Assembly: GCA_949358305.1 (NCBI GenBank)
Contig: OX442314.1
Location: forward strand, 1,178,001 to 1,242,000
Origin: Strigamia acuminata
Taxonomy: Eukaryota > Arthropoda > Chilopoda > Geophilomorpha > Linotaeniidae
Length of the DNA: 64,000 nucleotides
Direction of reading: 5' to 3'
How positions within the stretch are numbered: position 1 is the stretch's first letter; the number at the start of each line of letters is the position of its first letter. Positions 1 through 10,970 of the stretch are shown here, in pieces. Under the pieces are notes generated by a model. That model saw nothing but the letters and a program-made list of their open reading frames with translations. It was not told the origin of the DNA and searched no databases. A program made the translations under genes and the position numbers.

Positions 1-17
1 CATACCCAAAGCAAGAA

Positions 18-3000
18 ATGGCAGATAATACTCGAGTAACAGACTCCGACTCAGACGTTAACAAACGAGCCGGTAGTCGCAAAGGAACCGACTATCATTT
101 GAGGTCGGGAGGTCCTTTGCCCAAAGCCTCAGCGCACGAGTCTAGGCAAAAACGCCGCAAGGCCAAGCCAGACCGACGAAGCGCTTCGGAGGCATCGCAC
201 CCGTCTCACGCCGAGACGAGGCAGCGATTAGACGAGACGGAGCGGAGTGAGGATCCGTCCCACCCCAAACCGCCGCGTCCCAGTCGTGACGGTGAGACGA
301 GCGGAAACGAGGTTTTATCCCGTAACCAATCGCCTCGCCTAACGCACGATACCGAGGTGAGCGATCCGAGAGCGACATCTTCGATACAAAGGACGGCGTC
401 CGACACGACAGCGAATTCAGCGCTAAACACGCCAATTACGCCCAGTCGACCAGCCTCGGTAATGTCTGAAGGACACAAGTCCAACTCATCCTCTGTCAAG
501 CGTGTTTCGAGCCAGCCTTACAGCGTCTCGGGCACCTTGATTGATGCGATGCAATTGGCACAGGCGGAAGGAGTGAGATACACCCTTCCGACGGGGAAAA
601 TTACCGTGTACGAAACGTTACAGATCGTACGTGCAGCTTTAAAAGCGCACAGTGTATCCCCACAAATCACCATTGTTGAAGGTGCACACGCTCAACAATT
701 GGTTGATTCCGCTCAATTTGAAGCGGATGCAGAGAACGAGGCTCGACAAGCCATTCGCGAGAGACGGAGGAAGCTGGCGGAAAGAGAAGCGCAAGCTCTC
801 GAGTACGGCAGAACCCAGCCCAATCCGACTACTCCCGAGGAGGTAGAAATAGTTGACCGAGCCCTGAGAGCACATCGATATGCTTTCCACTCGCAACAAG
901 AAGCAGAGCGAGCATTTATGGCCAGATTGCGACGAGATGACCCGAAATCCGTTCGCAAACTAGAGGTCAGTTCATCCGAGCTGTCAGACGAGAGCCTAGA
1001 GGGAGACCCAAAGCGCACGCCGAAGGCCAAACCCAAACCCCAGCCGGAGAGGGCAACACCAGCTACTCCGCGCAAGAGAGATGCGTCGGCCAGAGAACAA
1101 CAAACTCGGCCCCGCATGCAAGCTCTCGATCCAGCCACAAATAATGCGATAACGCGGTTAATCAACGCTAATAATGCTAGGCGAAATGAAGAGCAAACTC
1201 TCACAAGCCAACAGCAAGATAATCCGCAAGGGACTGAGTGGCAACAACCAGTGCCCATCCTTAAAGACGACGAGTCGTCAAGGAGACAATCGCATGATCG
1301 CACCTCTTCGCGAGAAGAAGGCAAACGCGATGAAAGACCGAAATATTTTTACTACGGAAATAGTGATTCGTCGTCAGATGGACTGGAGTCAAATGCACCC
1401 AGTCATCACGATTCGGAGAGAGGTTCCGGAGAAAGACGAAGGGAAAGAGAACGCGATGAACGCAGGGAAAGGGAACGTGGCGACCGTCGTAGGGGCCGGA
1501 AAGAGTCAAACTCTTCACGGCGCAACCCGCCACGCCGCTCACCGTCTCCCGACCCCAGCTCCGACCCCTCATCCAACGACGACAGACGAAAGGATAAATC
1601 AAGTAATCGCCGGAAGAGATCCAACTCTCCGCGCGATAGAGAGAAACGACGTCGATCGGAAAATAGCGACCACCGACGGGAGGAGTTTCAGGACCTTCCC
1701 CGACAAAGCGCGTTTACCGATTCGACGGGTCGGCAGTATACGATGGGAGAGCTTGGAAGAGCACTACTTGGCTCGTTAAAAGCCGAGGGAATCGATCTGA
1801 GCAAACGAAACGATCGTAATCGTAGCACTGGTGACCGCGTAAAGAAAAAATACGCTGTCTCCCGACGTGACACCATGAGTGTTACCGGGAATATTAGGTG
1901 GCAATTTTATATTCAGAACCGTTTCGACGGGTCATGGAAAGCGGGAGATCGCTTCCTTGACGAAGTAATTCGAATTAAGACTGCCACCAAAGCCACCGTA
2001 GGAGACATGCTCACCCACGGTATTGTCGAGCTAATGACAGGCTCGGCACGTGAGTGGTACCAAGGATTGAAAGGCGTCAATTGGGACGACTTTTTAATGA
2101 GATTCGACCTGCGCTACGGCGAGACACCCGAAGAGGTGAGCCGAAAGATGCGAGGTCTTCGCCAGATGCCTGGTGAAACCATAATGGATTACGACATTCG
2201 CGCCAGATTGTTGTTCGAAAAGGCCCCGATGGAATTTCATGCCACGGGATTCAACCTTTTCTTTCTCGGCGGTTTGTCGGAATACTCGCAACGGGTGCTA
2301 CTTGAAGAAAGGGCACCGACAGGAGGCAGCTACGAAGAAATGAGCGCCTTCCTGTTCGAGAACACGATAGATATCGAGAAGAGATATTATTCCGCTTTAC
2401 CAGAAGCGGAGAAAGCAGCGACCGCAAAACGTCTCAAGTTGAGCGCGGAAAGATATGGGGCGACAGATAAGATTATGCGCCCTACTGAATATCTTAGCGG
2501 TATAATGGAGCTGGCAGAAGCTAGCGTTGGTTTACAAATAAAAAATAAACTGACATCCACGCTGCCTTCCAACCCTTTGGCCGCCCCTAAAAAGGCACCG
2601 ACAGCGTCAGCCATGCAAGCGACACTGGAGGAGGTCAAGGAGGGGGAGGAAGCCGGACAAGATGCCGGAAAATCAGACGAAAAAGAAGAAAAAGACGATT
2701 ATTCGACGGACGAAGAAATACGAAGCTATCGCGATACCTTATCAACGGGTTGCGATGAGGAAGGACCGCTAGTACATCTCATCCATCGAGATAGAGCGGT
2801 AGAAGAATTTCGCGCCAGGTTAAAACCAAATGCCGGCCGAATTCCGAAGTATTTTCGAAAAAATTACACGCCACCATCGAAAGCAGACCCTGAAAAGAAA
2901 AAATCGACTGAAGCCCCAAGAGACAAATCAAATATTCGCTGTTTCAAGTGTAACCAACCGGGCCACTACTCCAATGAGTGCCCAAGAACAGCGAAAGAAG

Positions 3001-3101
3001 ACGCTAAGTTTGACGCGATAATGAAGCAGATGGCAGAGATTAAACTCGCCATGGCAAAAAACGAGTCAAAAAACGAGTCAGCGCAGGCGGCGAAGAAATA
3101 A
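18..3101 (+). CDS. gag: Gypsy-1 Gag polyprotein
   Basis: Structural protein that packages element RNA into cytoplasmic particles. It has 1,027 residues, about twice the usual Gypsy Gag. Residues 1 to about 600 are low complexity and rich in Ser, Arg and Glu, with an arginine/glutamate-rich block near 465-545 resembling RS domains. A Retrotrans_gag capsid-like region follows at about 625-760 (FDGSW, W-Y, NWDDF and YGE landmarks). A CX2CX4HX4C zinc knuckle (CFKCNQPGHYSNEC) lies near 974-987. ATG 18 is the first in-frame start in the window and agrees with a short leader. The same capsid landmarks occur in the gag-only element at 56,860-61,204. The stop at 3099-3101 lies in the loop of the frameshift hairpin. 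Confidence 0.93.
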   Translation: MADNTRVTDSDSDVNKRAGSRKGTDYHLRSGGPLPKASAHESRQKRRKAKPDRRSASEASHPSHAETRQRLDETERSEDPSHPKPPRPSRDGETSGNEVLSRNQSPRLTHDTEVSDPRATSSIQRTASDTTANSALNTPITPSRPASVMSEGHKSNSSSVKRVSSQPYSVSGTLIDAMQLAQAEGVRYTLPTGKITVYETLQIVRAALKAHSVSPQITIVEGAHAQQLVDSAQFEADAENEARQAIRERRRKLAEREAQALEYGRTQPNPTTPEEVEIVDRALRAHRYAFHSQQEAERAFMARLRRDDPKSVRKLEVSSSELSDESLEGDPKRTPKAKPKPQPERATPATPRKRDASAREQQTRPRMQALDPATNNAITRLINANNARRNEEQTLTSQQQDNPQGTEWQQPVPILKDDESSRRQSHDRTSSREEGKRDERPKYFYYGNSDSSSDGLESNAPSHHDSERGSGERRRERERDERRERERGDRRRGRKESNSSRRNPPRRSPSPDPSSDPSSNDDRRKDKSSNRRKRSNSPRDREKRRRSENSDHRREEFQDLPRQSAFTDSTGRQYTMGELGRALLGSLKAEGIDLSKRNDRNRSTGDRVKKKYAVSRRDTMSVTGNIRWQFYIQNRFDGSWKAGDRFLDEVIRIKTATKATVGDMLTHGIVELMTGSAREWYQGLKGVNWDDFLMRFDLRYGETPEEVSRKMRGLRQMPGETIMDYDIRARLLFEKAPMEFHATGFNLFFLGGLSEYSQRVLLEERAPTGGSYEEMSAFLFENTIDIEKRYYSALPEAEKAATAKRLKLSAERYGATDKIMRPTEYLSGIMELAEASVGLQIKNKLTSTLPSNPLAAPKKAPTASAMQATLEEVKEGEEAGQDAGKSDEKEEKDDYSTDEEIRSYRDTLSTGCDEEGPLVHLIHRDRAVEEFRARLKPNAGRIPKYFRKNYTPPSKADPEKKKSTEAPRDKSNIRCFKCNQPGHYSNECPRTAKEDAKFDAIMKQMAEIKLAMAKNESKNESAQAAKK

Positions 3102-3119
3102 TTTCTCGACCGTCTGCGC
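3056..3119 (+). promoter_or_regulatory. Gypsy-1 gag-pol -1 ribosomal frameshift signal
   Basis: Two copies of the slippery heptamer A AAA AAC lie in the correct gag frame, at 3056-3062 and 3068-3074. After the second come a 6-nt spacer (3075-3080) and a 10-bp stem: 3081-3090 pairs with 3110-3119, with one G-U pair. The gag stop sits in the 19-nt loop. A -1 slip at either heptamer enters the pol frame, which is open from there through the pol ATG at 3125. The heptamer class is well established for retroviral and retrotransposon frameshifting. Use here is inferred from the fit of all three parts. Confidence 0.85.
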
Positions 3120-3124
3120 CATTC

Positions 3125-5079
3125 ATGAAGAAAAAGGGGTTTAACAAAGGGTTCGATAAGCCGCCACCAGTCAAAGAAATGGGTAGTGACATAGCTAACG
3201 CCCAAATTCAAGACAGGGCCAACAACGCTTTGCAGGTAATTACCGCAAACGCTGAGGCTGAGGCGGAAGAACCGAACCTACTGCTTGAAGAATTACCTCA
3301 AGTAGTCGAAGACACAGAAGAATTTCGTGTTTTCATGTGCAACGTGGCGGTCGAATACACCAACCGCCTATGCATGTTGCCCATGACAATAGAACGTGAA
3401 AAAATTATGGGACTGCTAGACTCGGGAGCAGATCGCTCGTTCGTTTTCGAAGACATAGTAGCATCATTGGGTCTCACCGATAAGATAAAAGGCATTAATA
3501 AAAATATACGTCTAAAAACCGCCAACGGAATGGCACGTCCAAAAGGAGTTATATTATTGACCATGGAGTGGCTCGGAGGGGTAGAACAGCACCCTTTCCT
3601 GGTCCTGCCCACATGCGACAGAATTTTTCTGTTGGGCTTAGACCTCATGGCGTCAATGGAAATACAACCAAATCCAATAACGAAATCTTGGAATTATATC
3701 AGAAATGATAAGGAAAGACCCGCAATTGTCGTGCCACCAGCTCTTGTAAAAGAAGCGGCCGACAAGACACAGTGGGAAAAAGGCCTAAAGAAATTCGTTC
3801 AAGACTACGATTTTAAAGCATTCGTAACAGAATTGCAACGGGACAATGTAGTGGAAACGCTTGTCGCCGACGCCGCTTTAGAATTAAACGAAGCGGCAGC
3901 CCTACGAAGGGTCCTACTTAAATATGAGGGGATCCTGTCGAAAAAACCGGGCCGAACGAATAGGGCTATTCACGAAATTAAATTGACGGATAATAAACCT
4001 ATACGAGTTGCGTATAAGGGAATGAACCCGCAAAAACGTGAAATAGTGCAAAAAATGTGCCAAGAAATGCTAGACAGTGGCATTGTCTCCGAGGCCCAGG
4101 GAGAATACGCGACGCGAGTTGTGCTCGTGATGCGCCCGGGCTCGGACCCACGCCTATGCATTGATTACCGCCCATTAAACGCGGTGACAGAGATAGATCC
4201 CATACAGATGCCGTCTATCGAATCCATTTTGAGAGAGCTTAGCCCCTTTTCTTGGGTTACGACGATGGATCTGTCGAAGGGATACTGGCAAGTTGAGATG
4301 AGGCCAGAGGATAAGTTAAAAACAGCATTTTACTCGCCAATTGGACGGTTGATGTTCAACGTCATGCCATTTGGTTTAGTGAACGCTCCCAGTACCTTTC
4401 AGAGACTAATCGAAAGCGTATTGGGTGATATCCTGCATCAGTTTGTGTGGGCATACCTAGATGACATAGTTATTGCCTCCAAAACATTCGAAGAGCACAT
4501 TGAGCACATCGACCAAGTGCTCACCCGGCTGGCAAAAGCTGGGTTACACGTGCACCCGGGTAAGAGCAAGTTCTGTCGAAAGGAGCTTGCCTTCCTGGGT
4601 TATCGCATTGGAGTCAATGGTTTAGCTATTGGCCCCGAAAAGATCGATGCGATTAATCGTTTCCCACCACCCGAGGACGTTAAAGGTGTCCAACGGTTTA
4701 TGGGAATGATAAACTTCTTCGGCAGGTTGCTACCGGGTCTAGCTGAAGTGGCAGCCCCAGTTACCGACCTCCTGAAGAATGAAAACGAATTTGTATGGTC
4801 AAGTGAGTGCAACATCGCATTTAATGCGATAAAGAGGATGCTGACGGAAGTCGGCGTAATGCCTCTACCCGACCTAAACCGGCCGTTCATATTACATACG
4901 GACGCCAGCAGAGTTGGGTTGGGAGCCGCGTTGCTTCAAACACACGTGCGCGACGGAGTCGAACAAGACCTGCCGTGCATGTTTATAAGTCGCAAACTCC
5001 AAGGCGCTGAAAAAAATTACAATGCCACAGAGTTGGAGTGATTGGCCGTTGTGTGGGCCATAAGGAAATTCAGAGATTA
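3125..5079 (+). pseudogene. pol: Gypsy-1 Pol, first part: protease, reverse transcriptase, start of RNase H (broken)
   Basis: Aspartic protease motif LLDSGADRSFV near residue 97 counted from ATG 3125. Reverse transcriptase catalytic YLDDIV is near residue 444, and the RNase H start LHTDAS near 589. Translation probably enters by -1 frameshift upstream, so ATG 3125 need not be the true start. The frame ends at TGA 5039-5041, where the homologous position in Gypsy-2 is a cysteine codon (ECLAVVWA); a single-base change explains it. Coding similarity continues past the stop to 5079, where a Harbinger MITE interrupts RNase H. Confidence 0.93.
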
Positions 5080-5626
5080 GTGAGTTTGCGGTTGCCAATT
5101 GTTCCTTATAATTATGAGTTACAAGCTCATAATTATAATTGTAATTCCTTCTTGAAATAGGCACTTGCGGTACAATAAATATTTTATAAATTATACTTAT
5201 AAATACCATGTGAACAGTACAAATCTCTTGCATGTAATGGTAGAACAAATCCATATGCAAAAGAAAATGAAAATCTGTAGTTTTACTAATTTGACAGTTT
5301 TCAGACATGAAATTGTCTTCCAGTTCATTTATTTGCTTACCTGGAATGATTTTAGTTGTTTCTATCCTTCGATGGCAGAAAGAAATTGTGATTGAGGCTG
5401 ATTGTTGAAACAGGTCAGGCAGCCATTTTGAATTTCTATTAGCACCATCAGCGCCATTTGCAATAGTGGGAGGAGCTTAAAATAGTGTTAAGCGATCTGA
5501 TTGGCTCCCTTATTTTACAAAATAGTGTAAAAATTGAGGAGTTACGTTATGTTATAAGTCCAATTTTATAATTATGAGCTTGTAACTCATAATTATAAGG
5601 AACAATTGGCAACCGCAAACTCACTA
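5080..5626. mobile_element. PIF/Harbinger MITE (547 bp), deletion derivative of the element at 51,689
   Basis: The ends are inverted repeats starting GTGAGTTTGCGGTTGCCAAT, and the insertion is flanked by TTA on both sides (5077-5079 and 5627-5629), the 3-bp TWA target typical of PIF/Harbinger. Removing the insert and one TTA restores the RNase H reading frame, which fixes the boundaries. The right end carries two extra bases relative to the left. The left about 130 bp match the left end of the full transposon at 51,689, and the right about 400 bp match its right end from about 54,522. The transposase and Myb genes are missing, with the join near 5211. It has no coding capacity. Confidence 0.93.
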
Positions 5627-5629
5627 TTA

Positions 5630-8600
5630 TCTCGAATATACCAAATTTGTGGTCCACACAGATCATCAAGCGTTACAATGGCTGATGAAATTAAAGGAGC
5701 CAGCCGGTCGACTAGCCAGATGGCAGTTAGAACTGATGGCATGCGACTTGACCATTCAATACAAGCCCGGCAAATATAACGTCGTGGCTGACGCTCTGTC
5801 ACGGGCACCAGTGTCAGATCCAATCGACGCTGACGATGATGGCGAGGATGACTCCCGCATCATTTATTGCCCTACGAGTTGTCACCGTTGGGATTTAAGG
5901 AAAATGAATGAAATTCCCACCGCGTCTCCGGCAGACGTAAAATTCTGTGGATTCTGGACGCGATTATACCAACCAGCTGCTGACAATTACCCAAATGCAA
6001 AGAAGGAATTTAAGCTAGAGCGGAGAATAAATGACCCGCTTCTAAGCGCCTTCCACGCTCGTGTCGGCAAGCAAATGAAAAGCAATCCCCCAACAAGGGA
6101 GGAAATAATTGTGCAACAAAAATTAGACAAAAAATGTCAGGACAGAGCTAGATTCGTACTGACAGGAAAATATCCGCCCAACTTAACCAGAAGGCAGAAG
6201 CGTCGTTATGCACACGAATCCATAGATTACCTATTGGATGACGGCCTTTTGGTGAAACATCACCCAAATCACCAAGATGACTTGAGTGAATCGGACACCG
6301 CAGTAAAGGTAGTAATACCTGCTTCCTTAATCGGTCGCGTGCTGTGGTTGTTACACGGGCACCCGCTTGCGAGCCATGCGGGAGTAAGCAGAACACTCTA
6401 TCGTGCTACACAGCTTTTTCACTGGACAGGGATGAAAAAAGATATTGCTCTTTTTGTCCACCAATGTCAGCGATGTCAAGCGTGCAAGCCGAAGAGTAAA
6501 TCACCATTCGAAACTATTTTCTTAGGGCCTTACGCGCCTTTTGATTGTTTAAGTGTCGATGTGATGGGCCCAAAACCCGTTACGGGAAATAAAAATGCGT
6601 ACATTATCGTAATAATGGACGTGGCGACTCGTTGGCCCGAGTTGTACGCCGTCGCTAGACCTTCAGCAGAGAAAATCGTTGAATGTATCTACGACGTGGC
6701 GTTACGTTACAAAATTCCACGTAAAATAATATCCGATAACGGACCCCAATTTATCTCGAAAATTTGGGGTAAGTTTTGTAAAAAATTCGGGATTGTGGCG
6801 TCACATACTTCGACCTACAATCCTAGAACAAATCCCGTTGAGCGACTCAACAGGGATATCAAATATGCATTAAGTATATTCACTGACATCCACAATAGGT
6901 GGGATGAATACTTGAGGGAGATCGCGTTCAGCATACGAACAACAGTCTCGAGGACGAGAGATTTTTCTCCGGCCTACCTCAACTTCGCCCGAGAGCTACG
7001 AGTGCCTTGGGACCCACGAGTGGCAGAGTCGGTAAATGTGGTGGACCCAGAGAAACCACATGAGTATGTGTATAAATTGGAGCAAACAATTTCGAGCACA
7101 TACAAACATATGATGGCGCACATTTTTAACATGCGCGACCGCATTTTACAAGATAAAAGCGGTGGAAAATTCGTGAATTTCGAGATCAATGATTTGGTGT
7201 GGAAAGATGCACACACCCTCTCAAATGCAGCGAGAGGAATCACCGCCAGCTTGGCCGACAGGAGAGATGGTCCGTATGTGATCATCGACAAGCATGGCGA
7301 TAACGCGTATAAACTACGTAAGCTCGAGGACAATACCGAGCATAAGTCGATACAAGTACGAGAGTTAACTCCGTACATTCCGGAATTCCCGCAAGAACTG
7401 TGGGCCAAGGGCCAAGTCAAGTCTAAAACTGACGGCCAAATCGTCGATATGTTCGCTGGCGAGTCGGAAAAAGCACCGCCAAGTGACAACGAGGAGTATT
7501 TCGACGCCCCTTCACCTCTGGTAAACGAGATAGTTGAATCCGTTCCGGATCCAATTTTGGTCGGGGGGGAAACAGGAGAAACTCCTGAAACAAACACAAA
7601 AAACACGGATAAAAAAGAAAGCAATAATGAGGAGGTACAGACACAAAAAACAACAAAAAATATCGTACCCGTCTCAGCACATCACCTGCGGCCTCGTAGA
7701 AGTAATCCGTTTATAAAAGACGGAAAGGTGTGCAAGGAAGTTTGGATGTCTGGCGACGAAGAGCGAGTCTCTCGTCCCAGCGCTTCTAGACGTCCGCTGA
7801 CTCATCGCGAGCAGCGGAAAAGAGATCGCAAGGAGCGATACTTCGCGAGGTGCGAAGCTCGGGGCCGTCCCATCCCCGAACCCGCCTACATCTCCAAAAG
7901 AGCGGGTCGACGAAGTGGTAGCCAGTCAGGTGAGCGAAACGTCCCAGCGGCAGATACGCGGGACCTTCGCGAGATTCTGACTCAGATGAAGCGGACGAAA
8001 CTGACACGTTTCGATCCCGCAATGAAACACGCCAGGAAGATGGGTGTTGTCACCGACGGAATGGTGACCCCACACGAGGTGGCAAGGTGGCTCGCAGACT
8101 ACATAAATTCGCGACCGCGACCCGATGGCATGCCAACCGCCATCGTACAGCCCTCAGGCTCCGGACAACATCTCCCGGCGCCCCAAGTCGCAATGACTGG
8201 GGTGCAGACGACGGAGACGCCACCGCCGCCGACGCAGCCACCACCACCGCTGCCGACGCCAACGCTGCCGACCAAGACGCAGCCGCCTCCGAACCTGCCG
8301 CCGCCGTCGTTGCTGAATTCGAGCGATCCGCCGGATTTACCCACCGACCGCTCAGTCCTTCTCCCCGTTGGACAGAGCATTATGCAGGAATGTCGAGCCA
8401 ACTTGACCGACATTTACAGACCGAGCCGACCCCGACCCGGTTCCTCGGCCCTGTTCTTCGAGAGGCGAGACGAAGAAGCGCGACTCGCGAGAGAAGCCGC
8501 CAACCCGACTATCTCCGAGCTCTCAGCGTTTCGTTTCGTGATGGAAGACCCAAGAGTCTCCGCGCCCGCCTTGCGAGGTGTGGATCAAACACAGCGATAT

Positions 8601-9719
8601 TTTATCGAATGGGCAACCGCGATGATGAGTAAGCTCTCGCGTGCCTTCACTGCGGATTCAGAGCGATCGAATCCAGTGAATCGTCGCAGCCTACAGCTAT
8701 CATTGACCAAGGTCATGATGCAGCTGCTAACCCCAGCACTCTTCGGAGAAGGGCGTCAGGCGATGGCCGCATGGTCTGTCGTGGACAGAGAGGGTGTACA
8801 GGTTCCCCGTGCACTCCTCGCAGAGTGGAGCTCCATTCTGCCCGACCCTGTGTTGACTCGCTACGAGCTAACCAGGGATGTGGTAAACCCAGAATTTGAA
8901 GGGTACAAGTTGCGAAGCACGGCATTTCGTTACACCTCCGCCACCTGGACAGCGGCGCCTACCCAACAACTGTGCGCCTTGACCATCCAGACGGAGGAAT
9001 CGGCAGAGGATGTAGACATGGTGATCTCGCCGACGAGCGGAGTTCCGATTCCGCCACCGATGCCTGCGGAGATATCCCCGCAAGGACCCGCCCTATTCGA
9101 AGTGGCGGGTAAACCAAAGCGCTTGCTGTGCCGAACGCCACCCGTCAGGTCCGTCGAGCAAACGAAGCCGACACCGCCCGGGACCCCGCCGGCCCGAGCG
9201 GCGACAACAACGCAAGCAGTGATTCCCGCGGCCACCCAAAAGCCGAAGCCGGCACCGCCTCCACCAGACTATTATGGGCGAATCATCGACGAGTTTCCCC
9301 ATCTTTCGATGACGACGGCGACCAGGAGGTTTATCCTCGCGCAGCGGGACAAAGGCAAATCAGTCTTTATCTGGCTTCACAACCAGATACGGAAGACTAA
9401 AGACCTCATCTTCCACCAGAGGTTGCTGAGAGCCCACCGTGCGCCAGTGACGCCAGCGGAAGCCAATGCCATCCGGCATACGAACACCGGCTTCTCCGCC
9501 TACATCCCGAGCGTTTGGTTACACGAGAGGACGCGTGCCCCGCATGAGCCAGTTGACGGCCATGCATTATGTTTCATTACGGAGCATGAGGACCCCCGTG
9601 ATCGGTCCTCGGCGCTAGTAGGCGATCTACCCGCGCCACCCGGCACTCAACCGCCTGTCCCTGGAGTGAGTTACGCCCAGGTGACGGACTCAGTGTCGGG
9701 TCCCCCAGAAAAGAAGTAA
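5630..9719 (+). pseudogene. pol: Gypsy-1 Pol, second part: RNase H end, integrase, long C-terminal extension
   Basis: Open from the MITE border; first ATG at 5649. RNase H ends with TDHQALQW and a DALSR motif. The integrase zinc module (H-H-C-C, ending CQRCQACK) is near residues 238-280 from ATG 5649. The catalytic triad is visible as SVDVMGP (about 302), SDNGPQF (about 362) and the E in NPVERLN (about 397). A chromatin/GPY-like region ends near residue 590. About 760 further residues follow without interruption: an acidic and basic linker, a proline-rich block near 8220-8310, and a predicted folded stretch near 8580-8980 rich in Trp, Leu and Arg. I do not recognise this extension. The stop is 36 nt before the LTR. 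The frame itself has no further lesion. Confidence 0.9.
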
Positions 9720-9744
9720 TCGCTCAGCCCCACGGTCTGAGCTC

Positions 9745-9755
9745 GGAGGGGGAGG
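9745..9755 (+). other. Gypsy-1 polypurine tract
   Basis: A run of G and A (GGAGGGGGAGG) directly before the TGT of the 3' LTR, the expected place for plus-strand DNA priming. Confidence 0.8.
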
Positions 9756-10769
9756 TGTTGTGACCCGACTGGACCGGGGTCAACGAAGAGTTTCTCTCGT
9801 GACCTCGTTTCGGGTGTAAGGGGAGCCGCAAGCGCGTCTCCCTTCCCTCAGTGCATTGACATCTAGTCAATGGACAGGCGTCTGCCCTGAGGGAGTGGGG
9901 ATGGCTCGTCCACCCCACCATTGGGTGATTCCGGTCACCTGTCAACCCCGCTTTGTGCAAAGGAATGTGCCTTGCACTGAGCGGGCAGAACCAACACAAC
10001 CATCAAACGAGAAACACACGTAAACCCGTCGTCCTACAAGATCAGGCCCAAGTAAATATACTGGGATTGACCAAGGACAAAGGACAATTTACCGTGAGTA
10101 CGTTTGGTCAGTGTCAAACTCCGCAGAGTAACCTGCGAGATCAGATTACCACACTATTTTAGCACTCCAGCTAGAAATAGTAAAAACCACTCCAGTTTAG
10201 CGAGTTGTGCAGACAAACGGTCGCACAAGCCTAAACTGCAGTAAACCAACGACGAGTGTTCCCGCCGCTGTGTGACCGCCAGGAGCCAGAAGAGTCCGCC
10301 GCTGTGTGATCGCCGGACACCACACAAAAACCTAGACAACAGACTGAAGTAAGCCTTTTAACTAAGCATTCACTCGCGCCTGACCAGCGTGAGCCCGAAG
10401 GACCAGCCAGAGACGAGTCGAGGACGCCATATTGCCACGCCGGCCCAAGACGACACCACGTTGCCACAACGAGGACGCCATCTTGGACGCAAACGAGACA
10501 AAGGACGACCTCGCCGATTCCAGCCAGCTTTCATCTTACCTTTACCTTTCCATTCCCATCCCCCATTCCGATTTACCTTTTTCTTACCTTTCATATATAT
10601 ATATAAGATATATCTGTACATTGTCCCACAGAATAAATCTATATTATATTTTACCTTTTATATCTGTGTAATCATTTCTTTGGGTAAACCGCTCGAACAA
10701 AGCGGTAGTGAGTTAGTCGAATTAAGTAATCAACCCACGAGTCAGCAAGAGCGAAGTAGGGGCGCGACA
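9756..10769 (+). repeat. Gypsy-1 3' LTR (about 1,014 bp)
   Basis: Begins TGTTGTGACC after the purine tract and ends GCGCGACA, so it has TG...CA ends. It contains a TATA-like run (tatatatatataagatata, near 10,592) followed by AATAAA at about 10,632. The start could be 9759 instead of 9756. The partner LTR is outside the window. Confidence 0.85.
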
Positions 10770-10970
10770 AAGTCAACTTGAGTTTGGAGCTCTTTCCGGA
10801 GGCTGATCCCGAATACCTGCGATCTTTTGTCGAGCATTAGTCGATTACATCATGGCGGTCTAGTGGTCTGGTGGTCTGGTGGTTGGCGAAATCGCTCGTA
10901 TCCCAGGTTGGCCGAAGCCCAAAAGGCGGCGACTAAAAGGAATTTATAGAAAGGTTTTATAGTTATTTGC
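10770..10970 (+). pseudogene. Decayed duplicate of an RNF216 exon (third CUE/UBA-like repeat)
   Basis: Clearly similar to 12,462-12,660 of the RNF216-like gene: shared landmarks are the stretch around GAGCTCTTTCCGGA and the segment around GTTGGCCGAAGC, ending at a matching exon/intron border (AAAG followed by GTTTTAT). It has an in-frame stop (TAG after the ELFPEADPEYLRSFVEH-like part), a small local GTCTGGTG repeat and several indels. The left part of the duplicate is cut off by Gypsy-1 and would lie left of the window. No function is expected. Confidence 0.85.

Larger units (their letters stand above)
1..10769 (+). mobile_element. Gypsy-1: LTR retrotransposon, 5' LTR outside the window
   Basis: Ty3/Gypsy order of domains is visible: gag with a CCHC knuckle, aspartic protease, reverse transcriptase, RNase H, integrase, purine tract, 3' LTR. 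The window opens 17 nt before the gag start, so the 5' LTR and primer-binding site lie to the left and no target-site duplication can be read. The copy is dead: pol has an in-frame TGA at 5039-5041 and a MITE at 5080-5626. The right flank is a degenerate copy of an RNF216 exon, so the element probably landed in a duplicate of the neighbouring gene. Two unusual points are the very long Gag (1,027 aa) and about 760 residues after integrase. Confidence 0.95.
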
